Assembly: GCA_022575985.1 (NCBI GenBank)
Contig: JAKSXM010000077.1
Span: forward strand, 186,001 to 250,000
Direction of reading: 5' to 3'
DNA from: Anagrus nilaparvatae
Taxonomy: Eukaryota; Arthropoda; Insecta; Hymenoptera; Mymaridae
Length of the DNA: 64,000 bases
In this document: one piece after another, positions 11,330-23,879 of the stretch
Position numbering within the stretch: position 1 is the stretch's first letter
How the letters are laid out: the number at the start of each line of letters is the position of its first letter
Translations under genes and position numbers: made by a program
The notes under the pieces: model-generated
What the model saw: only the letters and a program-made list of their open reading frames with translations
Told to the model about the DNA's origin: nothing
Database searches by the model: none

Positions 11330-13003
11330 GAGGTAAGGCATATCTAATACCATCTAATACATCTAATACCAACATTAGATTCATAGTTTTATTTTAGTCC
11401 AAAAGCTTTATTATACGATTATAGGCATATTTAACCAGATGTCGTTAGTTATACTATTTATGATTTATTTAGTACACAAAGAATAAAATAAAGCACCTCG
11501 TATCAACTTTTAAAAGAGGACTTTACTGTAGTCCAGTAAGTCTCTGGATGACTGATAATATTCGGTGATATTAATAGTATTATGGGAGAACCATTTTATA
11601 CCTCCAGAAAGCTATTTTTACTATAAGGGATCAAGTTTTTTACCAGGATATTATTTTAGCCCAGTCGGGCCCAATATGACCTTTATTGGTGTCGGATATT
11701 AATTTCTTTATTAATTTTAACATGGGAATCCATTTATTTAATCCCTGAATCCATTTTTACGCCTAAAATGTATTTTTGTACGTTGATTTTCTTTTAGCCC
11801 GATTGAATCAAAAAGATAACTCTGTAGATAATTTAATTTGGTGGTATTATCATAGTTATCACATTTTTAACCCCGTGTCAATTATTTTCACCAATAAACC
11901 CTAACTTTGACACCAGGATTTTACTTTAGCCGGATTGTGCCCAATAGATCTCTTGGTGGCTAAATTTACCAGATATTATTTATTCTATCATGCAAGATCC
12001 ATTTTTCCCATATAGTCAATTTCTAGGGGTCAATTTATACATCAGGATTTCATTTTTTCCCGATTGGGTCCATTAGGCCTTAAGATAACCGAATTTATCC
12101 GTTGGTATTTATTGTATTCTGCTGGACCAATTTTTTACCCTTACAGTCCATTTTCATATCTAAGAATCGATGTAAACATCAGGATCTAATTTTATTCTGA
12201 TTGGGCCCAATAACCTGATGGACGGCCGATTTTAACCGTTGGTATTTATTTTATCATGCTGGACCCATTTTTTACCCCTACAGTCTATTTTCATCCCTGG
12301 GGTTCAATGTAAATATCAGGATTTAATTTTATACTGATTGGGCCCAATAGGCCTTAAGATAGTGGTTTAAATAGCATAAAATATTTTTAAATACTAGACT
12401 CCACAAAAAAAAGTAAAAAAATAAACTTTCATTTTTTTTATATTTTTAAATTTTTAGGGTAGTTTTCATCCTCTATAATTAGCCTATATATCCTAATTTT
12501 GGTCAATTATGAAAAAATTGCAATATTTACTTAATCCATCATCAAAAAATAAAATATATTTGACCATGTTAGCTTTACTTTCGAAAGTTTGCAAAAAACC
12601 CCTTTATCAATTGTTAGTTATTTTATTCTGCTGAACACATTCTTTACCCTTATATAGTCTATTTTCATCCCTTGACATAGATTTCTACATCAAGATTTTA
12701 TTTTTTCCCAATTGGTCCCGATGGGCTTTTGGATGGATAATTTTATTCTTTGGTATTAATTGTATCCAGCTGGACCCATTTTTACCACTATTCATCCCTA
12801 AAGATCGATTTATCCATCAGGATTTGATTTTTTCCGGATTGAGCCCAGGACGGACGATTTTATTAGTTTTTATTTGTTTAATCCTGGTAGATTTTGTATC
12901 CTTATAATACATTTTTATCCCTGGGAATCGATTTGTACAGCGGGATCTCATTTTTTTCCAATTAGGATTTTTCCCAATAGAACCCAGGTTGGATGAGTTT
13001 ATC

Positions 13004-13655
13004 TAAATAACCAGTAAACGGCGTGAATGCATTGTATCAATAATTATCTATTGTAAAAAAGTTTATGGGCTCATTATGGAGATCGCCATCTTGTGTCAAC
13101 AGTTTGTCAACCAATCAAATTGCTTGTTTTCAAATTTGAATTTTTCTATTTTCTTTATAGGTTATCATGGGCCTATATTTATTGTAAACATCTATCTTTG
13201 ATATTTTTTTTAATGAAGCTAATGGGAAATTTTAATAAAATAGTCTTCTTTTAACTTGGTGTAAAAAGAATTAAAATTTTATTTTATAAAAGTATTAAAT
13301 AAATTGGAAATTTTTTAAAAATTGTAAGAATATATTAAAAACATATACTAGTAAGAATATCATCTAAAGTAAAAATCTTGTCTATGAAAATGATTTTTCA
13401 TTATAAAACAAAGTTCTTTAAATATGACTTTAAAGATTATAAACAAATTAATGGTTTGCATTAAAAACAAAATTTAAGTCATAGATGAGTAGTAAAAATA
13501 TTCATTAACGTGATCTTCCACGAAATACCTTTGTTTTAAATCGACATTTTTTTTAGAAGAGGATTATGAGTGAAAGAAGGAAATTAACCAAAACGTAGTT
13601 ACTATGACAATTAACTTAAAAGTAGTTACCCCCACAATAGCTTTATCCAAATAAT
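13004..13655. other. Unique-looking spacer right of the palindrome
   Basis: No coding frame recognised. The stretch 13015-13130 is less AT-rich and holds 'gccatcttg' and 'caaccaatcaaat' (a CCAAT-like box). This resembles promoter DNA, but no start codon with a supportable ORF follows. Confidence 0.3.
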
Positions 13656-14655
13656 AATTATTTTGCATACATCTAAATCAAGCATAAATCTATACAAACG
13701 ATTTCTTTAATTTTATTTTAATTTTCCACCGATAAAATGGTTATTTAGGGGCCTGGCAAGTTAAGCAGTTTCTGAAGATAATAAATTGTTATAATATAAG
13801 CTAATTATATTTATAGTACAGCCTGTGAGCTCAATGTGAAAAAGCTGAATAAGAAAAATTATCTGTTTACTGTAAACTTTTGCTGAAATAAAAATTCGCT
13901 TAGCTTAGGCCATTTAATTTCATCTCACAACATTTATGGCCCAAAAGTTATAATATATTTATTATTAGGAATTTATACTTTGCTTAAATTAAAATTTTAC
14001 TTAGCTTAGGCCATATATTTCATCTCACAACATTTATGGCCCAAAAGTTAAAATATATTTATTAGGAATTTATACTTTTGCTGAAATAAAAATTTACTTA
14101 GCTTAGGCCATATATTTCATCTCACAACATTTATGGCCCAAAATAAAGTTATATTATAACTTGTGATAGGAAACAACAAGACTTAACTTAGTTTTAATTA
14201 TACTTTAATTTATTAAAGTTTAAAAAAAATTATTAATTTAATCAATATCAATATTTTGAAATATACTTTTACTTAAATTAAATTTTTACTTAGCGTAGGC
14301 CATAAAAATTCATCTCACAACATTTATGGCCCAAAAGTTAAAATATATTTATTAGGAATTTATACTTTTGCTGAAATAAAAATTTACTTAGCTTAGGCCA
14401 TATATTTCATCTCACAACATTTATGGCCCAAAATAAAGTTATATTATAACGCGTAATAGGAAACAACAAGACTTAACTTAGTTTTAATTCTACTTTAATT
14501 TATTAAAGTTTTAAAAAAATTATTAATTTAATCAGTATCAATATTTTGAAATATACTTTTACTTAAATATAATTTTTACTTTGCTTAGGCCATAAAATTT
14601 CATCTCACAATATAATTTTACTTGAATTTAATTTTTACTTAGCTTAGGCCATAAA
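13656..14655 (+). repeat. Third, partial copy of the palindrome core
   Basis: From 13661 the sequence repeats 8116 onward (offset 5545): loop, end sequence and several 100-bp units with 'cttagcttaggccat' and 'cacaacatttatggccc'. It runs on through further units to about 14655. It is a direct copy of loop plus right arm and contains neither the HMBS fragment nor the ORF. This shows that the core spreads independently of the rest of the palindrome. Confidence 0.85.
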
Positions 14656-14869
14656 AATTAATTTTGCATATACTAATTAATTGATTTGTATCGAAGGTAA
14701 AATGATATATATAAATTTGGGTATTTCTTATTTCCCAAATTAACTGTAGAGAAAAATACTATATCGAAAATGATTCTTCAAATCATAAAATTATTGTTCA
14801 AAAAAAAATTTTCAGATATATTAACTTATTGTACTGTGCCGATTTGCAAACAAAAACGGTATAAATCAG

Positions 14870-15700
14870 AATTTATTTTTGTATCGCATTTACTTCTGTT
14901 TCTGTTGCTTAAGAAAATCATGTTTACTTATAATGAATTTTAACCAATACAAATTGTTTTATGCAAATAAAGCCAAAATTTCTAAAAAATTTTCAAGCTC
15001 AATTAAATCCATTTATATCAGGTTTTTTGGGCTCTCTGACACAGTGAAGCATATTGATTTAAGTTTTTAATTGTTTCAAACGTCTTTCGGCATCAAACAA
15101 CGGAAAATTTGAAGAAAAAAAAAATCGGAAATTTTTCCATGTATACCCCTTTTGATTTTTGCAAAATAAAAATTGTCAAAAAAATCCAGTTCACCCATTT
15201 CAATAGCATACTTTTTTTATTAGAAAACTTGGTTTATAATGAATTTTAACCAATTCAAATTGTTTTGTGCAAATAAAGCCAAAATTTCTGAAACTCCAAA
15301 AATTTTCAAACTTACTTAAATCCATTTATGCTATGTTTTTTAAGCTTCTGACCTGATAAACCATATTGATTTAAGTTTTTAACTGTTTCAAACCTTTTTC
15401 GGTATCAAACAACGAAAAATTTGAAGAAAAAAAATCTGACAATTTTCCATATATACCCTTTCGATTTTTGGAAAAATAAAAATTGTTAAGAAAATCCAGG
15501 TCCATCAAAATTATTTTTGTTAGAAAACTTGGTTTATAAAGAATTTTAACTGATTCAAATGGTTTTGGAATAAAGCCAAAATTTCTAAAAATCCAATCAA
15601 AAACCTACTTAAATCCATTAATATCAGATTATTTTGATTCCACTGACTCAATGAACTATATACCAAATGAAATATTTAGGTTTTTAACTGTTTTAAAACT
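14870..15700. repeat. Tandem repeat, about 300-bp unit, three copies
   Basis: The phrase 'gaattttaaccaattcaaat' starts copies at about 14934, 15241 and 15541. Each is followed by 'ataaagccaaaatttct', 'taaatccatttat' and 'tttaactgttt'. The copies are diverged. The 63-aa ORF at 14879 falls within this repeat and is not a gene. Confidence 0.7.
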
Positions 15701-15859
15701 TTTTCAGTGCAAAAAACCGAAAAAAATGAAAATACTATAGAGTGAAATTTTTCGTTTTTTCATACAATATAGGACAGCCGAGATCCATTTTACTCCATAG
15801 TGAAATTTATGATGAGGTTCTTTTTCATATAGTCAACATGTATTTTACTCTATACCCCT

Positions 15860-17790
15860 TACTAACAATTTTTTTCTTTAAGTTGTTAGCTTTTAACTAA
15901 GGGATTCAAAAATATAATTCAGTCCGTATTGTGTTTATTAATGTTCTGCCGTTTAAAATGGTGTAACAGCTGATTCGAACTCCAGAACATTGATCGTAAG
16001 AACAAACACAACACGAGTCATGCTCGATACTTAAGTAATACATGAAATTACAAATATAAAGCTGAGCTGAAATATATTTTTGAATGCTTTAATTATAAAC
16101 TAAAAACTTAGAGACACTCTACTTAAAGACAAAAACTCTTAATTTATTTATTTATTTTCTTTAAATAATGACACAACCATCTCTTTTTTTTATATGCCTA
16201 GGATGCATCTGTCAGTTATAGTTGAAAAAGACACATACAAAAATAAATAAATAAATGAACAATTTTTTTCTTTTAAATTTGAGTTTTTAATTGTGGCTTT
16301 CAAACTTATAATTAAGTTTGGCTTTATATTTACATTCTCATGTATTACTTAAGTATCATGAAATCCATTGCTGGAGCAGTGTTTTTTCTTGCGATGAATG
16401 TTCTGCAGTTTAAAAACTCATTAATTGCAGGAAACAATTAATCAATATCTAAGACTGACAAAAATCATATGTTGTAATATCTTATAGACAGACAAGAAAC
16501 ATTTGGTGTAATAGCTAATTCCTTTTGAACTCCAGAACATTGATTGTAAGAACAAACACATGGATTTCTTGATACTTAGGTAATACATGAGACTGCGAAT
16601 ATGACGAACTGAATTATATTTTTGAATCCCTTAGTTAAAATTTAAAAACTTATAAGAAAAAATTGTTTATTTATTTATTTTATTTTTTTATGTATTGTTG
16701 TCTACTTTAATAGAAAGATGCATGCCAGACATATGAAAAAAAAAGAGATAGCTTTTTTATTATTTAAAAAAAAAAATTGAATGAATGCGAATAATATTTT
16801 TTATTCAAGTTTTACTTAACTATCAAGAAATCCATTACTGGAGTAGTCGCTTTGTTCTTACGATCAATGTTCTGGTTTCAAAAGGAATCAGCTATTACAC
16901 CATATGATTCTTGTCAATCTTAGATATTGATTACTTGTTTTCTGCAATTAATGAGTTCTTAAGCTGCAGAACATTCATCGTAAGAATGAACACTGCTCCA
17001 GCAATGGATTTCTTGAAACTTAAGTTATACATGAGAATGTTAATATAAAGCCGAACTATATTATATGCTTGAAAGCCTGAATTAAAAACTCTAACCTAAA
17101 AGAAAAAATTTTTCATTTATTTTTTTATTTTATTTATGTGCTTTTTTCTGCTATAACTGACAGATGCATGCTGGACACATATAAAAAAAAGAGATGGTTA
17201 TTTATTTAGCTATTATACGCCAAATGTTTCTTGTCTGTCTAAGATACTTATTACTTGTTTTGCTGCAATTAATGAGTTTTTAAACTGCAGAACATTCATT
17301 GTAAGAACAAACACAACACGAGTCATGGATTTTTTGATACACATGAGTCTGTAAATGTAAAGCCGAACTGAATTATATTTTTGAAACCCTTAGTTAAAAG
17401 CTAAAAACTTAAAAGAAAAAAATTGTTCATTTAATTATTTACTTTTTTTATTTATTGCTGACTGATTTGCATGCTAGACATATACCTAAAAAAAAAGAGA
17501 TAGTTATTTCATCATTTAAAAAATAAAAATATTACTTAATTACCTTAATTATCAAGAAATCCATTACTGGAGTAGTCTTTGTTCTTACGATCAATGTTCA
17601 AAAGGAATTAGCTATTATACGATATGAGTCTTGTTAACCTTATAGATATTGATTACTTGTTTTCTGCAATTAATGAGTTTTTAAACTTTTTAAACATTCA
17701 TCATAAGAATAAACCATTATCAATGGAATAAACACTGCTCCAGCAATGGATTTTCATGATACTTAGGTTATATTTTTGAATCCTTTATAG
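15860..17790. repeat. Cluster of inverted and direct repeats of about 480 bp
   Basis: Blocks such as 'ctgcagaacattcatcgtaag', 'gaaatccattgctggagcag', 'attgcaggaaacaatta' and 'caagaaatccattactgg' recur in both orientations at about 15940-16060, 16350-16580, 16820-17040, 17220-17350 and 17560-17770. The pattern suggests a MITE family that has inserted near itself or duplicated head-to-head. Confidence 0.65.
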
Positions 17791-17799
17791 TTGAATTTC

Positions 17800-18700
17800 T
17801 TTTTTATAATTACTCTATATTTTTTTATTATATTATAATTTTAATTAACAAATATACTCCAATTTATATATACTCCAATAATACTCCAATATTTTTTTTA
17901 TATTTTTTTATTTATACTCCAATTTATTATATTTATACTTTTATATATACTCCAATAACAATAACATGACAATACCAGTGCAGAAGAACACACTCATATA
18001 TTTCTTTTGGAAAATTGGAAAATACTTTGTTACGTATTACGTATAAATATAAATAATGGACAAATGATATATTTTTTTTTAATATATTTATTTTTTTTTT
18101 TTTTTTTATAATAGACAAAAAAATCGAAATTCGATCATCATTCGATAAAAACATCGAAATTCGACATATTTTCGACATATTCGATAAATATTCGATGTCA
18201 TTTTAGAGAGAGAAAGCTAATATAGAGAGAGAAACTTAAAATTCCTGTATATTAGTGCTTCTAAGTTGACTTAACTTAGTCGCGCGTCCTATCGGACGCC
18301 GTAATATTCATCATTAATTAACAGCTGGTTATATTAAAAATTCTTTGATTCGTCTTATAAAAAAAATCATTTCAAATTAGCTCTCGGAATAAATAATATT
18401 TCAAATAAAATCTTTAAATTGATTATTTAATTAGAAGTACAATCAATATGTATGTAACAAACACATTTTTTAAGGCTGTTATGTTACAGAAATTATTATT
18501 AATCTCACTATCTATTAAAAAATTTTGTTCAAAAAATTTGTTCAAAAAAATTTAATTTTTTTAAAGTCTTTTGGCAATGACTATTCGTAGATAATTTATC
18601 TTATTTAAATTTCTACAATAAATTATTATTCATCATTTAATAATATAATAAACAATTCTGTTCATTTTATTTTGTATACAATTTAAATTTATATCAAAAG
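17800..18700. other. AT-rich low-complexity DNA
   Basis: Contains 'tactccaat' micro-repeats (17855-17960) and a short palindromic 'cgaaatttcgac' patch near 18120-18190. It also holds 'cgcgcgtcctatcggacg' near 18280, which is unusually GC-rich for this window. No gene seen. Confidence 0.4.
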
Positions 18701-18719
18701 TTATTTTTGATTCTTAATT

Positions 18720-19753
18720 AGAATATAAAAAACCGATTAATATTTGTAGCTCAACCAGTAAAAGTTGCTACAACATTTTATTATTAATCGCAAATTTTTA
18801 TAAAAATATATTTTTTTATATAAAACTTGTTTTTTAAAATATTCTTGAAAATAATTCATATTCAAAAAACTGTTTATTGAAATGATAAATGTATGTGGAT
18901 CGTTTTTTTAATGTTCAAAATCCACAAGAGTTTATTATTTATCATTTAACATAGTATTACAAGGTTTTTTATATAATTTATAGTAATTAAATTTTTATTA
19001 TTTATAAGATTCTTTAGTTTTATAAACGATCAATATTTATATGTAACATTTCTATTTGTAAAGATTATTACAAAATGTAACTATTTGATCGTACCATTTA
19101 TAATAAAACGTTTTTAATTATATTTTTACATGTGTTTGTGCAGTAGATTTATAATTGAAACCTCTACAATAGTTTATTATTATAATCATTAACAACATGA
19201 AAAAACTTTTTTTATTAAAATATTTGTAATAATGTACTTTTTATTTTTATTCTACGTACATTTTTACTTTTAAAAATTAAATTACGATTAATTTTGGTAG
19301 CAAAAGTTTTTAGAGGCTACCAAAAAAGTTTAGAATTAATCGCACTATTTTACAGAATTGTTTTTCAAAATATTTTATTTTATTTATAAAAATAATTTAA
19401 GTTTTTATAATGATTAATAGATATATGAATTAGCTATGCAGAAGATTTATAATTGAAACCTCTACAATAGTTTATTATTATAATCATTAACAACATGAAA
19501 AAACTTTTTTTATTAAAATATTTGTAATAATGTACTTTCTATTTTTATTCTACGAACATTTTTACTTTTAAAAATTAAATTACGATTAATTTTGGTAGCA
19601 AAAGTTTTTAGATGCTACAACAAAAGTTTAGAATTAATCGCATTATTTAACAGAATTGTTTTTCAAAATATTTTATTTTATTTTTAAAAATAATTTAAGT
19701 TTTTGTAATGATTAATAGATATATGAATTAGCTGTGCAGAAGATTTATAATTG
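18720..19753. repeat. Tandem repeat, 301-bp unit, interrupted by the LTR element
   Basis: Two clear units start at 19139 and 19440 (gatttataattgaaacctc, then catgaaaaaactttttttat). A more diverged unit precedes them. The third unit begins at about 19740, is cut after 'agatttataattg', and resumes at 38340 with 'attgaaacctc'. The unbroken units therefore serve as empty-site references for the retrotransposon insertion. Confidence 0.85.
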
Positions 19754-20049
19754 TGTTATGATGAGATAAAAGTTAGCTGACACGAAATTTTTATATTAAC
19801 GAAATTTTTATATTAAGGAAATTTTTATATCAAGAAATTTTTATATTAAGGAATTTTTATAAAAAAATATTAGAAAGTCAGTAACGACATAAGCAATTAG
19901 TATGCTAATCAAAGTTACTAAATTGAATATCGAGGACTTCGCAGAAGTAATTATTAGCAAAGTATGCGAAGAGACGCTACAAGAAATTTCGACAGTTGGC
20001 TTACCCCTCTTAATTAATTTGGCAGAAATACACGTCAATAGTCAATCAC

Positions 20050-20057
20050 TATAAATA
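20050..20057 (+). promoter_or_regulatory. LTR TATA box (TATAAATA)
   Basis: TATAAATA within 'cactataaatagaag'. The same box is at 37559-37566 in the 3' LTR. The position inside the LTR fits the core promoter of the retroelement. Confidence 0.6.
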
Positions 20058-20609
20058 GAAGTAGTTTTGGTCATCTCGTCCTCTCTTGTCGTTGGAACTT
20101 AGTCATAGAACATACTCTCTCGTGTCAGAAACTTAGTAGTAGAACGTACCCACTCCGCATCGACACAGGAATTTTGGAGGACTAACCTGGAAATAAGGTC
20201 TATTTCCGTGTTAGAAACTGGAAATTACTATATTTCTGTGTTACGATATAGAAACGGATTATTTCTTGATTTAAAACTAGAAAAGAAGCAATTTCTGTGT
20301 TACGATATAGAAACGGCTTATTTCTTGGTTTTAAAACAAGAAATTAAATGTTCGAAAAGAAAAGCAAATATATTCCTTGAATGAAAACTAGAAATAAGTC
20401 GTTTCTGTTTTATAAAACATAAATTTATTGATTTCTGGTTTTCAAACTAGGAATCAGATATTAGAAAATATGTGTGATACAATTTCTTGATTCAAAACAA
20501 GAAAAATTTTTATTCTTTGAAAAAAGTTAAAAAATTATTTTTGGATGTATTTACGGGGTTTTTTGGGTGCGCTAAGCTCAAATTTAATAATAAAAATTTA
20601 AAAATCGGA

Positions 20610-21850
20610 ACCAATGACCCTGAAACCGCAAAATTCGGTAAAAAAGTATGATTTTTAAAACTTAAAAAAAATTTTTTTGTTACATGGCTTTCGGGGTTAC
20701 GAATTATGCTGATCCCGAATTCCTCAGCCAAAATTGAATTAATGTAACCCAAAACCGTAAAATACGGTAAAAATATTATTTTTTACAATTTTAATGGAAT
20801 ATTTTTGACTACGGTACCTAGGGTCTTGGATTATCCTAAAACCGGATGTCTCGGCCAAATTTTGAAAAAAATGGATCCCGAAACCTTAAAATTCTGTATG
20901 AATATATTTATTTTAAATATTTTTTGTTAATTATTTTTTACTGCGGTACTTGAGGAGTTAGATTAAATTGAATTCAAATTTCTCAAAAAAGTGATCAAAT
21001 TTTAAAGGATGGACCTAGAAGCCGTAAAATTCGGTTAAATTATTTTTTCTGAAAACGTTTTGGTAAACTTTTGATAAAGTTTTGATAAACTTTTTCTTGA
21101 CTACGGTGCGAATGAAAAACCTGAAATTCTTGGACAATTTACCAAATTCTAAATCGTTTGCCTAACAACCGTAAAATTCGGTAAAAATATTATTTTTTAA
21201 AATTTTAATGGATTATTTTTTACTGCAGTACTTAAAGTCTTAGATCAGGCTTAATCCGAATTTCTAGTCAAAGTTTTAAAATAATAGAACACGAAACCGT
21301 AAAATTCGGTAAAAATAAAATTATCTGAAAAAGTTTTGATAAATTTTTTTTTGACTACGGTACGAATTAAGAACCCGAAATTCTTGGACAAATTACCAAA
21401 TTCTGAATCAACAACCTAACAACCGTGAAATTCGGTAAACATATTAATATTTAAAATTTTAATAGATTATTTTAGACTGCGGTACTTAGGATGTTAGATC
21501 ATTCTTAAACCGGATGTCTCGGCCAAATTTTGAAAAAAATGGATCCCGAAACCGTAAAATTCGGTAAAAATATGTTTACTTTAAAAAATTTTTGTTAATT
21601 ATTTTTAGCTGCGGTACTTGGGGATTTAGACTAAACTAAAATTGAAATTTCTGAAACTTTAAATCAATCTTTTGATTAAATTTAAATCACGGACCTAGAA
21701 ATCGGAAAATTCGGTAAATATAATATTATCTAAAAAAGTCTTGATCAATTTTTCTTTACTACGGTACGAATGAAGAACCCGAAATTCTTGAACAATTTAT
21801 TAAAATTTTTTATCATTAAAAAATTAATAACTGAAAAATTCGGTAAAAAT
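20610..21850. repeat. Left-arm array with ACCGTAAAATTCGGT core, about 130-bp period
   Basis: The near-palindrome ACCGTAAAATTCGGT recurs about every 130 bp: about 20626, 20754, 20882, 21025, 21168, 21294, 21422, 21555, 21695 and 21830. A second constant phrase, 'ctgcggtacttagg', lies between copies. The right arm (25230-25810) carries the complementary version with fewer copies. ORFs of 80 and 72 aa in the two arms are the same repeat read from both ends and are not genes. Confidence 0.8.
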
Positions 21851-21949
21851 CTGGGGAGTTAAGACAAGCATTCTTATATCAAATTCATAAGTTTCTAATA
21901 ACGGGTTCCATAAAATGGTATAGTTTTTATACCATTCATTTTTAAACTA

Positions 21950-22800
21950 TACAATACGTTCAGCCTTACATCCAAATAACCTAAGCAAGTGGTTTATAAT
22001 AAAAAACGACACGTCAATCATTGCACTAACATAACCTAATAAAGAATGCTATACTAAAGAAACGATACGTCAAGAATTACACTAAAATCATCTAAACCTT
22101 ACACTAACATAACCTAAGGAAATAAAAAAAGGAACGATTCATCATGCCTTACACTAGCGTAACCTAAGGAAAGAGACTATAATAAAAAATGAAACGTCAA
22201 GCCTTACACTAACATAACTGAAGGCAGCAGGATATAATAAAATAACGACACGTCAAGCCTTACACTAATATAACCTAAGGAAGTAGAGTATAATAAAAAA
22301 CAACACGTTAAGCCTTACACTAGCGTGATCTAAGGAAGTATAACTAAAATAACCTAAGGAAGTAGACAGTAATGATAAACAACACGTCAAGCCTTACACT
22401 AACATAACCTAAGGAAGTAGAATAAAAAACAACACATTAAGCACTAAAATAACCTAAGGAAGTAGTAGATATAGAATAAAATAACGGCACGCCAAGCCTT
22501 ACACTAACATAACCTAAGGAAGTAGAGTATAATAAAAAACAACACGTTAACCCTTACACTAGCGTGACCTAAGGAAGTATTCTATAAGAAAAAAACGACA
22601 CGACAAGCCTTACACTAAAATAACCTAAGGAATTATGATATAATAAAGTAGCGACATGTTAAGACTTACACTAGCGTGACCTAGGGAAGTAGCCTATAAC
22701 AAAAAAGAATACGTTAAGCCTTACACTAGCGTTAGTAACTTAACCTAAGGAAGTAGGTTATGATAAAAAATGACACGTCAAGACTTACATCAACACAACG
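21950..22800. repeat. Left-arm array, about 55-60 bp unit (cctaaggaagtag / acgtcaagcctt)
   Basis: About 14 diverged copies of a unit containing 'ccttacactaacataacctaaggaagtag' in split form and 'aacgacacgtcaag'. It is the inverted counterpart of the right-arm array at 23880-25090. Unit length varies more here than on the right. Confidence 0.8.
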
Positions 22801-23875
22801 TAAAATTTGGAGACAAAACTTTTCAAATAATTAAGTATCAGGTCAGTTTTTTTCGAGTTTTTTTTTGGTGACAAAAACTTTATTAAAAAATTTTTCAAAT
22901 CCTTAATTATCATATCCAATAAATCTATTAAAACCGAGTTTTCTGAAATTATTACTTTCATTGAAAAGTATTATGTATTACGTCCAAAAATAATAAAAAT
23001 TTAGATATTTTTTATAATTTTTGAAAGCATTAGATTGATACATAAATTTAGCACAAGAGTTACACCAACATAACCTAATGCAATGGTATAGTCAGGGTGG
23101 ACACGGAAGTGAAGTTTTAAAATTCCCTGACTTTCCAGACTATTTTTTAAAATTTCCCAGTACTTTTTTAGTGTTTCAACCAAATTTCCTGAATTTCCAG
23201 ACTATTTTTTAAAATTTCCCAGTACTTTTTTAGTGTTTCAACCAAATTTCCTGAATTTCCAGAGTTTCCTATAAACAAATTTTAGTAAATTTCAGACATT
23301 TTCTTTTTCAAAATTTAATATTAAATTTAAATACCCAACTAAGTCTGCACTCTAGTTATTAAATTTACTATATTTTCTGTATTATATATTTTTATTATTA
23401 AATTGATTTAAAAAGGGATGAACAAAAGTATTGAAAAAAAAAATAAAATGATCATTTTTTAATATTATATGTCTAAATATCATTTTCTATTTGCTGGCTA
23501 GTGTTTAAAAAACTTTTAAAGCATGTAAAAAATTAGAAAACTGATAAGTCAATATTCCCATGTTATTTAAATGGGAAACTTTAAGTGCTCAGTAGTACGG
23601 GTAAAATCCATAAAGATGGGGTGTTTTTATGACCAAAATATCCAAATGTGGGGAGAGCAAAAAAATCTCGAAAAAAAAAAATTAAAACACGCTCTACTGA
23701 ACACGATTACGACATAAATTGTACTGATTCCCCACAATAGAAGATGAATGCGTAGCAATTACCTAAAGATATTTAATGTGGGCAACTGGTGCATTTTAAG
23801 TAAAAACAAACATGATATTCGGGTTTAGTGACCCAAAAAATATAAATAACCGATAATAATTTAATTAAACCCTAC
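22800..23875. other. Central unique segment of the foldback-like element
   Basis: About 1.07 kb between the two arrays. It holds a direct duplication of about 84 bp (phrase tttcctgaatttccagact near 23127-23265). The longest ORF (60 aa, minus strand, 23001-23183) overlaps that duplication and has no recognisable similarity. No transposase motif seen. Confidence 0.6.
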
Positions 23876-23879
23876 TTCC

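Larger units (their letters stand above)
3418..13003. repeat. Giant palindrome (inverted repeat), arms of about 4.7 kb
   Basis: Positions x and 16421-x are reverse complements over the outer arms: 3418 pairs with 13003, 5255 with 11166, 6024 with 10397. Near the centre the axis shifts (sum 16321) because the right arm carries one extra copy of a repeat of about 100 bp. The arms meet around a loop of about 98 bp (8112-8209). Outside the palindrome the flanks are unrelated. The arms differ by rare substitutions (for example agctgaataag versus agctaaataag) besides the extra unit. This is either a genuine inverted duplication, a foldback-type element, or an assembly join of two near-identical copies. 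Confidence 0.9.

Noticed and set aside
20510..20752. 80-aa ORF, with a 72-aa relative at 25677-25895
   Set aside because: The two are the same tandem-repeat sequence in the inverted arms; no independent coding evidence.
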